From positions 55,936,947-56,000,946 of the forward strand of contig CM018043.1 in assembly GCA_008638375.1 (NCBI GenBank): DNA of 64,000 nt, read 5' to 3'. A model generated the notes under the pieces. That model worked only from the letters and a program-made list of their open reading frames with translations, was not told the DNA's origin and made no database searches. A program made the position numbers and the translations under genes. Positions 14,301-25,026 of the stretch are shown piece by piece. This DNA is from Nyssa sinensis. Lineage: Eukaryota; Streptophyta; Magnoliopsida; Cornales; Nyssaceae. The number at the start of each line of letters is the position of its first letter. Position 1 is the stretch's first letter.

Positions 14301-17300
14301 CAGTAATAGATTCCCTCATATTGTAACTTGCTATTGTTGACATGGATGGATTTTGTTAATGTCACCTTATAAAATTTCTAAAAAACCTATTTTACCCTTT
14401 CTAAAGTCAACTAGAGTTACATAGTCAAATATTTCAAATTAAAATGACTTAAATATCCCTATCCCCTCCGTAAGGAAACCAACAGTATCCACTTAAAACT
14501 TGTTAAACAATGTGCGTGTGTTTATGTTTCATAGTTACGACAATTCACTCATCCCCTAGCGAACTACAGATTGGGATCGCAGGATCTAAAACATAGATCA
14601 TTAGCGATTTGGAACACAAGATTTAACGTTCCAATCTAGAATACTGAAAGTCTTAAAAAAATCATACAAAATATACACATCATTGGGATTTTATTTTATA
14701 ATGGCTTAGATTCGTTGAAGTCTTTCTGGTGTGTATATATATACATACGGATTTTATTACAAATACAATAAAAAAGCATATCATGTTCCAAATAAACGTA
14801 TTTCTGTCCAACAAAGCAATCCAAAGAAGTCTACTCCTAACGTACTACGTTCTATAACAAGTGACGATCTATGTTCCCATTCCTGTTTCCCGTACAATAA
14901 CGATCCACGTTCTAGGTAACAAACCATGTCTATATATATTAATCTACACATTCTAAAAGCATTGAATAAAAATATAGCAAAGAAGATAGATGACCATGTA
15001 TCAAGCTTATCTACTTTGTATATCTTAATCTACACATTCTTCAACGTGAAGGATGTAAGAGAACGGAATCAGGTGGAAATGAACGAAATCGGGTGGAACT
15101 GATATAGGTTATCTGTTTTGTCATCCTTAGCACAAGTCCTAACTCGTTCTGTCTCCATCAGTAATGTGAAGGAAGATAAACATATTTTTATAAGTATGAA
15201 GGAAGAGAAACATTAAAGAATGCCAAAACCAGAATCCTAATCTAATATTTATAATCCTAATATTGAGGGATTAATCACTTACATCCACATATATACTCGA
15301 AGAACAAAAACAAGAAGGAAAATCCAAATCGAATCCCAATTCTTGGGGAAAAAAAGAAAGAATCCCAATTCCTTTAAAAAAAATCTCAATTCCTGAAAAA
15401 CAAGAATCCCGAATACCAACCCCCCAATTACATACAATCTCTTCGGCACATGTGTGTGTGTACGCGCGCATGTGTGTGTGCATATATGTACGCATATCTA
15501 TATATATATATATATTACACTAAATACTCTAAACTAAAATGGACAAAGAATCAAAATCCCAAAAGAAAAAAACAAAAGAGGAATTGAATTGAAGTAAATT
15601 AAAAAATTTAATTAGGAAGAACAACCAGATACAATCTTGCAAATCCCTCTCATCACCGTCTACTCAATATAGTGCTCAAAGACACAACACCACAACCACC
15701 TAATCTAATACCTCAAATCATTAAGAACTTTCTAGTAATCAATTCAATGAAAACCCTAGAAAATCCAACAAGAAGAGCATGGTAAGCACATCTCAGGACA
15801 AAATGGATTGACTGTCGTAGTTGATCTCTCTGATGATGGTTCAATATTTGGTGTTGACATCAACGTTGGTAGGGTGGTAAATCCGGTTAGAACTCTCTTC
15901 CCTCTGCCTTTCTCTCTCACTATATGTCATTACCTTATCTCCCCCAAAGTGTATATGATTTGAAGAAATAAAAGGATAATGTTTTTTCAGTGAAGAAGAG
16001 AGAGAGGCGTAGAGATTAGGATGAGTACTGAAAATATAAGAAGGGTACATTTATCATTTCATAGTTGTCGATTTTTTATTATATAATATTGTTATTTAAA
16101 TCTAAGGGTAAAATTGTAAAATCACAATTTCTGTTAACTCTGTTTTAGGCCTATCAATGGATTGGATCGTGATCCGGATCTAATTCACTAAGTTTGGATT
16201 TTGTGTTTATTTTTTTGATCCATGATCTGATCTGATCCGATCCAAATCCATTAATTATATAAGTTACACGGATTGGATATAGAATTTAGTAATCCGATCC
16301 ATTATGTATATGAACCGATAGCATATGTATAATATATATTTTTTCATTTATATGTTTTTCATTTGTGAACTTTTTGGATAATTCAGTGATGTTGTGTGTG
16401 TGTGTGTGTGTGTGTATTGATTAGATGAATGTATGAATAAGTTGTTTGAAGTAAATAAATAATAAAGTTGCTAATTGAAAAAAAAAATACGAATTAATAG
16501 GTCTTAGTGTTTTAAAATATCATTTTTTAAAACTAATTTTAACTTATTGGATCGAACCGGTTTAACGGATCGGATATTCGATGTTTAACATATTCGGATA
16601 TGGATTAAGAAGTAATTGATTTGTCGGATCGATTATTTTCATTAATGGGTATTTGGATCACCCTTGATCGGGTCCGTATCCAATCTGTTTATAGGCCTAC
16701 TCTGTTTATCAAACCATACTGACAGGGGGATAGTGTGAGATACCTTCGGAAAGGTTAGTGTAATTTACCCTTAATACACTTATAAACAAATGAACCCATA
16801 ATTTCTTACAAAAAAAGGTTCTCGCAGCCTAAAACCATCATTTGGGTGCCCGGGTGAACCATTGCTTAGGTGGTATTTGCCAAGGTGATTTGGACTCCTA
16901 GTCAGCCGCCTAGGGACCCAAGCAGCCACCCATAATAGCAATTCCAGGAAGCTTTAGAAATTGAAGTTATAGTTTTGTTTGAAGTTAATTATTTTATTAA
17001 TAGTGTAAGCTATTGAAGTTTTCTATTTAAAGTAAATTTTTGTGGCTGTCAGTCATATTGATATAGTGTACTATCGTGCTTAGTGTACATTTTTTATAGT
17101 TAAGTGGCCCTTGGGATGAGAATTGAACCTGGGACCTTAGGAATATTACCCAAGCCTTTTCCCAACTCATCCAACCCAAGGGTTATCATGCTTTGTGTAC
17201 ATTAGTGAGGCTTGGATAATATTGCCAAGGTCTCAGCTTCAATAATTTCCGGTATCTATATCTCCGCATCTTCCATAATTTCAGCATGTTGAAATATTTT

Positions 17301-19183
17301 CCAGTATGTATAATGTCTGTCAAATTAAATGTTGTGCACTAACAAATTTAAGGTCTGATGTAAAATGCATTTATCCCACCAGCTTCATCTTCAAGAAGGT
17401 GGTCTCCATGCTGATATTAACGGAGACGGAGTCCTAGATCATGTCCAGGTGCACTGTTGTTTCCTTTATTTTATGACAATCTAAATTTCTATTATATTTG
17501 TACCATGTGATATACTGAAGAAAACTGCAACAGTGGGGATTGAAATTCAATTTGTCTTAGAAAGCACATTGGGTCCTCTTCAATCACCCTTCCTTTGGTA
17601 TTCTAGCAATTACTTTTAACAGCACCCTTGCTTTGGTATTATAACAATTACTTTTAACAGCAGTTAGTATGCCATTTTACTGTACTTTGGCTCATTTTTG
17701 GGATTCTCCTCGATGGGGGTGATTTGTTCCGAGCTACAGTGGTTTGTTACCTGTTGATTGGTGACTAAATAATCACAAGAAAAGCTAATTACATGGGGGT
17801 GTTTTCCCCAGTTTTGTTTTGTATATTTGAGAATATAGTTCAAATACTTTTTTTTTTAATAAGCAAACAGATAACTCAAATACATGATAACGCTGTCTTG
17901 CTGCCCTCAAAATCATTAAAACTACTACCTACTGTTCTCTATCCATAAAAGTTGACAATAAAAGAAGAAAGCATGTTTGATATGATTTTGGCTGGATGCA
18001 TTGGTTATCAATGGAATGAAAACATCTTCCCTTCTCTGTAGGTTGTTGGGGGAAATGGTGCTGAGCAGACTGTTGTAAGTGGATCTATGGAAGTGCTGCG
18101 ACCCTGTTGGGCTATTGCAACCTCTGGTGTGCCAGTACGAGAACAACTTTTCAATGCTTCCATTTGTCATCATTCCCCTTTTAACTTCTTCCAACATGGA
18201 GAATTCTCCAGAAGCCTTGGTCGAACTCTGGATGTAAATTCTTTAGAGGTTGCAACACCCATTCTCATCCCACGAAGTGATGGTCATCGACACCGTAAGG
18301 GAAGCCATGGCGATGTTGTCTTCTTAACGAACCGAGGGGAGGTGTGCTTTTAATCTGGAGCCCTTTTGAATTTTTTCTCTGCAATAGCATTTTAGGGCAC
18401 ATATTTTATGTCTTTCATAATACAGTCATGGCCTGAAAGATTTGATTTGATTACAACAAATGATAGTAAAAAGTACTGGTCCCTTGTCATGACTTCAGAT
18501 ATATAATGACGTAAATTTGGATCAGTAGTGCCTTTAAAACCAAATGGAGAATTTGCATCTTGGAAGCTGGCATACACACCCCTTATTGAGCAAGATGTCA
18601 AGATTTCCCTTAACTGCATTGCATATATTCTCTTATATTGATAAAAATTATTAATTGTTTTTATGCTGAAGATTGGCAACTCAGGAATGTGCTGCATCTT
18701 TTTCAGGTGACATCGTACTCTCCCGGCTTGCATGGCCATGATGCTATTTGGCAGTGGCAGCTATTGACAGGTGCTACATGGTCAAACCTTCCATCACCAT
18801 CGGGAATGATGGAAGCTGGTACAGTGGTGCCCACACTAAAGGCATTCTCCTTGCGTGTGCATGATAATCAAGAATTGATCCTTGCAGCAGGAGACCAAGA
18901 AGCTGTAGTGCTATCTCCTGGAGGAAGTATACTAACATCTATCAGTCTTCCTGTACCACCCACACATGCGCTGATTTGTGAGGACTTCTCAAATGATGGG
19001 TTGACCGACCTTATTCTCATGACCTCTAATGGGGTGTATGGCTTTGTTCAGACCCGGCAACCGGGTGCCCTCTTCTTTAGCACACTAGTGGGTTGCCTTA
19101 TAGTTGTGATGGGAGTAATATTTGTCTCCCAACACCTAAATTCTATCAAGGGGAAACCTCGAGCTTCATCTGGTCAGCGGTGA
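1648..19183 (+). CDS. NERD1: NERD1-type FG-GAP repeat membrane protein (13 exons)
   Basis: Plant-specific Golgi/secretory membrane protein; in Arabidopsis NERD1 (At3g51050) interacts genetically with the exocyst in root growth and cell expansion. Exons: 1648-1710, 1991-2149, 6657-6908, 7046-7165, 9681-9761, 10823-10918, 11748-11843, 12303-12356, 12459-12662, 13914-14039, 17383-17448, 18042-18341, 18707-19183. Every exon is a multiple of three with GT-AG borders, giving 697 residues, the family length. Visible parts: a hydrophobic N-terminal signal (residues 1-21, starting MRKRDLAILML); FG-GAP/calcium-loop motifs DLNGDGKKE (55-63), DINGDGVLD (428-436) and DFSNDGLTD (632-640); one C-terminal membrane segment (about 660-679); and a short basic tail. 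This predicts a large luminal domain anchored at the C-terminus. The start was chosen because it gives the signal peptide and matches the family. Large introns hold transposons, but the coding frame is intact. Confidence 0.95.
3190..4445 (+). mobile_element. 5'-truncated dead L1-type LINE in NERD1 intron 2
   Basis: The sequence translates, across stops and a frameshift, into the C-terminal end of a plant non-LTR reverse transcriptase polyprotein. First comes the HLVSWEKMKCP...GLGFKDL-like region, then a stretch in 3283-3750 with FWEDLW. The zinc-binding reverse-transcriptase domain follows in another frame at 3783-4150 (FFTPKKVAFFCWAA and a C...H...C pattern). It ends in a poly-A run at 4434-4445. 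It is in sense orientation in the intron. A possible target-site duplication, TTGGAGAA (3192-3199 and 4449-4456), may be chance because the first copy can also be read as LINE coding sequence. Confidence 0.85.
5235..5263 (+). repeat. T(n)G(n) homopolymer junction in NERD1 intron 2
   Basis: A run of 14 T is followed directly by 15 G and then a TGGTGG-rich stretch. A second such tract lies in intron 5. The G run could form a quadruplex on the transcribed RNA. Confidence 0.8.
6558..6601 (+). repeat. 22-bp tandem duplication just upstream of NERD1 exon 3
   Basis: The unit TCGCCTTAAGGGGCAAAGTGAG occurs twice in tandem, about 55 bases before the exon 3 acceptor, within the region where the branch point and pyrimidine tract lie. 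Confidence 0.85.
8090..8475 (+). repeat. Imperfect direct repeat of about 180-200 bp with a (TA)n tract
   Basis: Blocks near CTGTTCTGGA (8098 and 8275), GGATTTGGGTTG (8184 and 8383) and the TGATCATGCATG segment occur twice in the same order. The copies are separated by a TA microsatellite at about 8332-8369. The open frames in this region are repeat-derived and not genes. Confidence 0.75.
8573..8873 (+). mobile_element. TRIM retroelement in NERD1 intron 4
   Basis: A 301-bp terminal-repeat retrotransposon in miniature. The left LTR (8573-8646, 74 bp) and right LTR (8801-8873, 73 bp) align along their length, for example the shared GTTTAAGCTTTTG block, and both end in TAACA. The right LTR keeps the TG...CA ends; the left one has lost the G. 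Directly after the left LTR lies TGGTATCAGAGCC (8647-8659), the primer-binding site complementary to initiator Met-tRNA. A purine tract GAGTGGGGAG (8791-8800) sits just before the right LTR. A 5-bp target-site duplication GTGTC flanks it (8568-8572 and 8874-8878). There is no coding capacity, as usual for TRIMs. Confidence 0.88.
10183..10214 (+). repeat. Second T(n)G(n) homopolymer junction, NERD1 intron 5
   Basis: About 17 T are followed by 15 G and then TGGTTGGGG. The architecture is the same as the tract at 5235-5263, but flanking sequences show no clear relationship beyond GT-richness. Confidence 0.8.
11518..11670 (+). repeat. 84-bp tandem duplication in NERD1 intron 6
   Basis: The block CTGTAATTTGAACAGAAAAT occurs at 11541 and again 84 bases later at 11625, with related flanks (TATTGAYRGTG upstream). 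Nothing is coded here. Confidence 0.75.
12802..13321. mobile_element. Foldback MITE in NERD1 intron 9
   Basis: Inverted ends close to GGATAATTnCAnTnAC (left from about 12804, right ending about 13321) bound a non-coding stretch. Inside it, a block around TTGATAATAACACTAACCTTC occurs twice as a direct repeat (about 12925 and 13045). The ends resemble those of the element at 37412-37914, so both appear to belong to one MITE family. I saw no clear target-site duplication. Confidence 0.6.
14265..16775. mobile_element. Possible larger, nested MITE-family element in NERD1 intron 10
   Basis: The left side reads AAAAATTACATTGCACCCCTT and the right side ends GGTTAGTGTAATTTACCCTT, inverted ends of the type seen at 12802 and 37412. 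ACCTATTTTACCC near 14390 is mirrored by GGGTAAAATTG near 16107. The middle (about 14400-16100) is unrelated AT-rich DNA, and a second MITE is nested at 16146-16698. The outline is tentative because the arms are decayed. Confidence 0.35.
16146..16698. mobile_element. MITE with inverted ends and 9-bp target-site duplication
   Basis: Inverted termini AGGCCTATCAATGGATTGGAT (left) and the reverse complement of ATCCAATCTGTTTATAGGCCT (right) bound a stretch rich in GGATCGGAT/ATCCGATCC motifs. The 9-bp sequence ACTCTGTTT occurs directly on both sides (16137-16145 and 16699-16707). Nine-base duplications are typical of Mutator-type transposition. It has no coding capacity and sits in NERD1 intron 10. 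Confidence 0.8.
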
Positions 19184-20699
19184 AGAATGTGGTGTTGCAC
19201 CTTGCATACACTTGGATAGCATTATACTCTGAGCACCAGTGATGATCGCATCCTTGATGAGGAAACTCATCGTGCTGAGGTTTGAGATAGTTGTGGGGAA
19301 GTACTTCAAATTGGGCAACAGTGCTAGTCTTCCTCCCCTGACACTGTTTTTATTGTAGCAGGTAAATATAAATTTATGGCATGATGGCTTTGGTGAGCTT
19401 TTTTGTGATTTGTCTATCTCCTTTGGCATTGTTTCTCCTGTACCAGTTTCAGCATTCCTGATATTTCTAAACTTAAATGTTGGGTAGGAGTTTGAACTGA
19501 GTCATGCATGGCTTGTACAACATTTTGGATTAATTCATAGAGAGATACTTTAGTTTACCCTTGATTTTACCTTTCTAATTTGATGGATTGAAATTTGTAT
19601 GATTCTGTTAGCCACTTAATTAAAACGTTAAGTCTTTTTTGGCTGAACTGATGGTTTCGGATAGTTTTTATCTGCTCCACCAACCCATAGCCACCTTGAG
19701 ACCTTGGATGAGGATGCTTGTTTTTTTTTTCTATCCCAAAAAGGAAGCAATTGTCACACCTGATCTGCTGGCTTCCTTAATAAATTTGTCAAACCAGGTG
19801 CTTGGAGGTGGTTCTTGTTTTATTTTTTTTCTTTCATTTGGTTTTGTTTATGTATTTTTTTTTTCTTTGTTATTTCTTCCCAATATATTAAACACACTAT
19901 TGTTGTTGCATATAGAATGTGTTGTCCTTTTTTTAAAAAGAGAAGAAGATATAAATAAAATAATTAGTGATATAACACATGCATTTTCTTCTCTTCTTAT
20001 TTTTTTAGTAAATATCTTCAGAGTATTTTACTTGTTCTTTTAATCAAAGAAAATTGAGTTGTTAATAATGTGATTGATTTGCATCTCAACGGCTATACCC
20101 ACTATTACATTATATTTAGCTAATAATGTTTCAATTTAAATTAGATTTTTTTATCAAATTTCACATTGTGATCTCTTTTAATTTTATTAAAACATCCTCG
20201 ATCGGCGGTACAATTTATATGTTTTTTACTGTGATATTATTCACTACTGGAACATAAAAAGAAAAAGGTAAAATAAAACTTGCACGTGGGAATCTCTCCT
20301 TGGGTTTTAACTTATTTCATCTTTAGGTTCTTCTTGGACACTAAGAAATTGTAATTCCAAATTTCTACAAACGATAATGGGGAAACCACTGTTCTCCTTC
20401 CTTTTGATTGTGAGCTTTTGGGATAACTCAAGAACAGCCATTGGCAGAGTTTCAATCAATTTTTTTCCTTCCATTTCTGGATAATCTATTGCCTTACAAT
20501 ACCGGCAAATAAATATCTGATATTAAATGCTGAAATTCCCGGAAGGATTTATTTGAAGATTTTGTAGAACTCACATACGTCTCATATGAATTTTGAAGTG
20601 GATATGGAAAGGGAGGGAGGGAGGGAGGTGGGAGGTTGCTCATAAGTGGTTAAATTAAACTCCTCACAAGTAGATGTTACAATGATTAATTAGGAGGTG

Positions 20700-21650
20700 C
20701 GTACATTGTAGCACTTACACCATGTAGTCTAGTGTCAGCCCTATGGAAGAGATGATGGTTGTTCATGTCAGACTTATAATTTGTGGTTTAACATATTTAA
20801 GTGGAGGATGGGCTCTCCTGCTGAGTTTGGATGTCGCAAAGGATTGTGTCTTCTTCAATCGGAGAGAGAATTTATACTTCAACATGTATGGGAGAGGGTT
20901 TCTTCCCCACTATCCCAGGGCATGGGCACGAAATGCCTAAGCAAGTCTTAGCACAACATGGCTTGTACAACCCTAAGGTTTCGTCGGTGTGGTTACTTGG
21001 TTAGTGGCAAGGACAAGGGGTGGAGCATAGGACTGACTCAGTGATGACTCGGTGACATAGTGATTGAACTCATGGGCTTGACCATGGAACTGTGTTGTTG
21101 ATAACATGGGTACAACTCCATCATGCAAGTGGTTCGGTTGGACAGAATTGGCTTAGACATGGGTGCAAGGCTTGGACATCAGTGGGCAAGTTAGTGTGCA
21201 CCAGGGCTGTTTCAGCGGGTTGGCGCCTAAAGCAATGTGGCTATGTGTTGTGACTTAAAACATGTGGCGACGATTTGAAATGTCATGGCTATGATTTCCT
21301 CAAAGTTCTCGAGAAATGTGTTAAATTCAGACATGCAAACTGATTCAGTTATGCTAGCTGACAAGGGTTGATATGGTGCATGACTTATCATGGCAACCTT
21401 AATGGTTGAGGTGATGCAGCCACAAGTGTAACTGCTGTGATCAAGGTACACGTGTGCAGATCATGGATGTAGTTGAAGAGGACAACTACAAGGACAAGTG
21501 ACTTGCACAACCGCCACGCACATGGCAGCAGAGTAGAGAGCGGGCACAGGTGACCGTATCAATGGTGCACAAATGTTCGTGGCAGATGGAATTAGCTTAG
21601 GGCTTTTGTATTTGTAACTATTACTATAGTGTGCCTATATAATACATGCA
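20700..21650. mobile_element. Possible degraded retroelement (LTR-like) fragment
   Basis: Composition changes abruptly from AT-rich to mixed sequence rich in GGCTTGGACATGGG-type phrases. The stretch ends with CCTATATAATACATGCATG, which could be an LTR TATA region. I found no reverse transcriptase, integrase or flanking duplication, so this is a suspicion only. Confidence 0.25.
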
Positions 21651-23504
21651 TGTATGCCATTGTTTAGCAGAGAGTGTGAATTTTGTATGCACAGTGCCTC
21701 ATGTATCTCCCCAAGTTTTGGTAGCTCAGAATATTCTTTTTGTATTCAAAAACAGCGTCTTGAATAAAAAGTTTGAGAGATTTTTAATTTTTTACACTTT
21801 AGAAAATTATCCCATGACACCTAGCATGAAAAAACCTAAATAGAAACTAATTAGGACTAGTTCGTCCAGTCCGTCAATCACGCTTTTTTTCAAAGGAAAG
21901 GTTATGAGTTTAATATTTTTCTCGCTTTGTTAAGAAGATGTGAATATTATTTTTAGCCTTCGATTGACACTTTCTTAAAAAAAGGGCTAGATTTAAAAAA
22001 AAAAAAAAAAAAAACGAAGGCATGAATCATAAATCAAACTATAATTGATAATTAGTAAGTAATACAATCAACTCTATTATAATTAACAAACATTTAATAC
22101 CAGAGAAAAACTTTATATCAAACTTTTTAAAAATATTTTGATCTTTTACAAGAAAAAATATATTAATTATTAAGTACTATAATTATTAATTATACACGAA
22201 GAAACCAACTAATTTATTAATTATTAAAAATTATTAATTTATAAAATATTAATTATAAAAATTAAGATTAACTTGTCAATTTTTTTTAGTTTTATTTTTC
22301 TTAAGTAGAAGTAAAAAGTAAAAATGAAATTGTATTTGGTAACTATTGCTTAAAGGTGATATTAATTTTTATTTTTTTGACAAGTCAATTAAAACTATTC
22401 TTCAAATATATAATATAGAAATCAATTGAATAAATACAAGTATATATGAATGTATATATAACGTATATGTGTGTAGGAACCTCCTTATGATCTCTAACTA
22501 GACCGTTATTTTCACACTAGCATTCTTTGCTTGATGCAACAAGAAAATGTGAAAATAAATTGAACACATTGAATTTTTTAAATTCTAAGTAACACATAAA
22601 TTATTCACCTAACAAAAGAAATTTTTTTAAAAATATTATTGATAAAGCTCTATAATAAAAATCTATTATATAATATTAAAAAGAGTTAAAATATTACTAA
22701 TTTGAATAAAAAATTACTAATTTTTATATCCATTCTAACAAAAATAAAAAATTACAGAAATAAAAAAATTCAGAATAAATTATAATTGAAATTTCTTGAT
22801 AAATAAAAAAAACCAATTCCCATCCTGAATTTCTTATTTAAAATAATTATAAATTTAAAACTTACTATATAAATAATAATAAAAAAATCTAATTACATTA
22901 AATGAATAAATTGACTTAAAAACTAAAAAGTTACTGCCTGCTAGCAGCAAGTTAATAGGGACCACCCACCACATTAATTATGCCCACACCCACGACATAT
23001 ACACTCTGATTCCTGTACGTAAGTTGTGCATCGCCTGAAATGCTACCCACCTACTACCCTATACTACGTACCCTAATACCATATATATCAGACCCTAATA
23101 TAGTCTTTTGAAAGGCTTTGCCTCTGCCATGCCTTACAAGGATATATCTATCTATATATATATGACAAGACAAGTACCAAACAAGAGAGAAATGGATTTA
23201 CTATCCTTCATAAATAGAGCTGTTATTAACAGTTGATGACTCCCCCCGCCCCCCGCCCCTCCCCACAAAACACACACACACACACACTGACTACATTGAA
23301 AGTTCACGAGTAACAAGTTATTTTTATTTTTCTGACATAGAAGTGAAGATGAATTCCCCTTTTTGGGGCTCGAGGAAATTGAAAATGTAGAAAACGAAAA
23401 AGTGGAAGACAGTTTTTCGGCATGGAAATATGACATTTTCCGCATCAATATCTGTAGTAAATTAAGTAATGTCGTCAGTTCATAATTAATCTTCGCAAGG
23501 CTTC

Positions 23505-23505
<1 letters not shown>

Positions 23506-23537
<32 letters not shown>
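23506..23537. repeat. (AT)n microsatellite
   Basis: About 16 AT repeats in otherwise unannotated intergenic DNA. Confidence 0.9.
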
Positions 23538-23538
<1 letters not shown>

Positions 23539-23994
23539 CGGTGGAAGAAACGAATGACAAGCTTAGTAAAACATTGGCTTCAGCTTCATTTTATGTTGAA
23601 TGTAAGTGTTGGAAGCAATTTCCATCCAATTGATGCCAAGAACATTATCACATGCAGGTGGTGAATTATTAAATACCAAGAGAAAAGGAGAGTGATGAAG
23701 AAGAAGAGAGAAATGGTATTAGATTGATGAAGTCTACATATAGGACGAGAGTAAGGGACTACTTGAATTTTTTTTTTAAATTTCATCAAGTGAGAATGAT
23801 TCCCGAATTATAAGAAAATCAATTTTTTTTTATAATATGACTTTATTCAAGTTTTAAGTATTTTTTAGAATAAAATATAAATTAATATATTATTAAAAAA
23901 TATTTATCAAACAACAAAAAATTCACCTGTATCTACAGAAGCAGTTTTAACATTTCCCAAACAGGTCCTAAGTACAGTCAAACTATAAAAAAGA

Positions 23995-24402
23995 AAGAAA
24001 AACTTATACTCACCTCCCAAATTACTTAACAACAATAAAGATTTTTTTTTTTTTGTATTTTTTAAAATTACATTGATCTCTCTTCTGTTATATGATAATT
24101 TACAAATTCCATCCTCCGTGTAAAATATATTAATAGTGGTGTTAAGAGTTTTAATCAATTTTTTTATATGACTAAAATACCCTTATGCGGTATACTAACA
24201 TTCCCTATCTTTTTAAAGAATATGCACAAGGGAGATTTTTGATATCACAAAGTCCTAAGGGTAAATTCATGCATGATTTCCGTTATCGTCTGTCTCTTAA
24301 CAATTTTAACAAGAAAAGTTAGTATAATATCAAAAATTACGCAAAAAGCTTATGTAATTATCAAATATTACATAAATGTCAGCATAATTATCCCTAAAAG
24401 AA
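23995..24402. mobile_element. Decayed copy of the TAATTACATTGAC-type MITE family
   Basis: The stretch begins near ACTCACCTCCCAAATTACT, contains AAAATTACATTGATCTCTCTTC, and ends with GTCAGCATAATTATCCCTA. It also has the ACTAAAATACCC block seen in related copies. No clear target-site duplication was found. Confidence 0.4.
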
Positions 24403-24970
24403 TATACACAATATACAAGAATACATATCAACAACGTAGAACAAAGAACATTTTGGAAAATAAGAAAGCCATTGTTTCCACTGTTAGGGGACTGTAACTG
24501 AATATTGCTCGTCTTGAAAGTTATAGAATTACACCAACTTTTGGTCTAAAAAATGGCTTTGACCAAACAAAACCAACTGTTAGGGGAATGCAGAAAAGTT
24601 GATTTGCTACGGTGTGGCATTAAATCAAATGCTAGCAAGTAGAAACCCATTTCCAAGATTAAGAATTTGAGCCATTCAAGAATATACTAATGTAAAATGT
24701 ACCTCACAATTAATGTTAGCATCAGGAATTTTTTTCATTTTTTTTACAAAAAAAAAAGAAGGAAGAAAAGAAGAAGAAAGATATGCTACTGCAAGACATG
24801 TACCATTGTTTCCTTCCCAAAACAGGGATTGAAAATATGCACCAAGAAGAAAAGGGAAGAAAAGAAATGCATACATGCAGAATCCAGACAAGCAATGGAG
24901 AAAAGCTCCTCCTTTGAAAGCATAAACCAGAACACATCCACCTCATGATTCCAATTTGATGGGATATCTT

Positions 24971-25026
24971 GACATTGCGTTAATTATTATTATTTTTTTT
25001 TTTGATAAGGACATTGCGTTAATTAT
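24971..25026. repeat. 17-bp direct repeat flanking a 22-bp poly-T insert
   Basis: GACATTGCGTTAATTAT occurs at 24971-24987 and 25010-25026. Between the copies lies TATTA, a long T run and GATAAG. This is the footprint expected from an extremely 5'-truncated LINE or SINE insertion in minus orientation: target-site duplication plus tail. Confidence 0.7.

Noticed and set aside
20743..20940. 65-codon frame as a possible small gene
   Set aside because: Lies in a stretch that looks like a decayed retroelement; no homology recognised.
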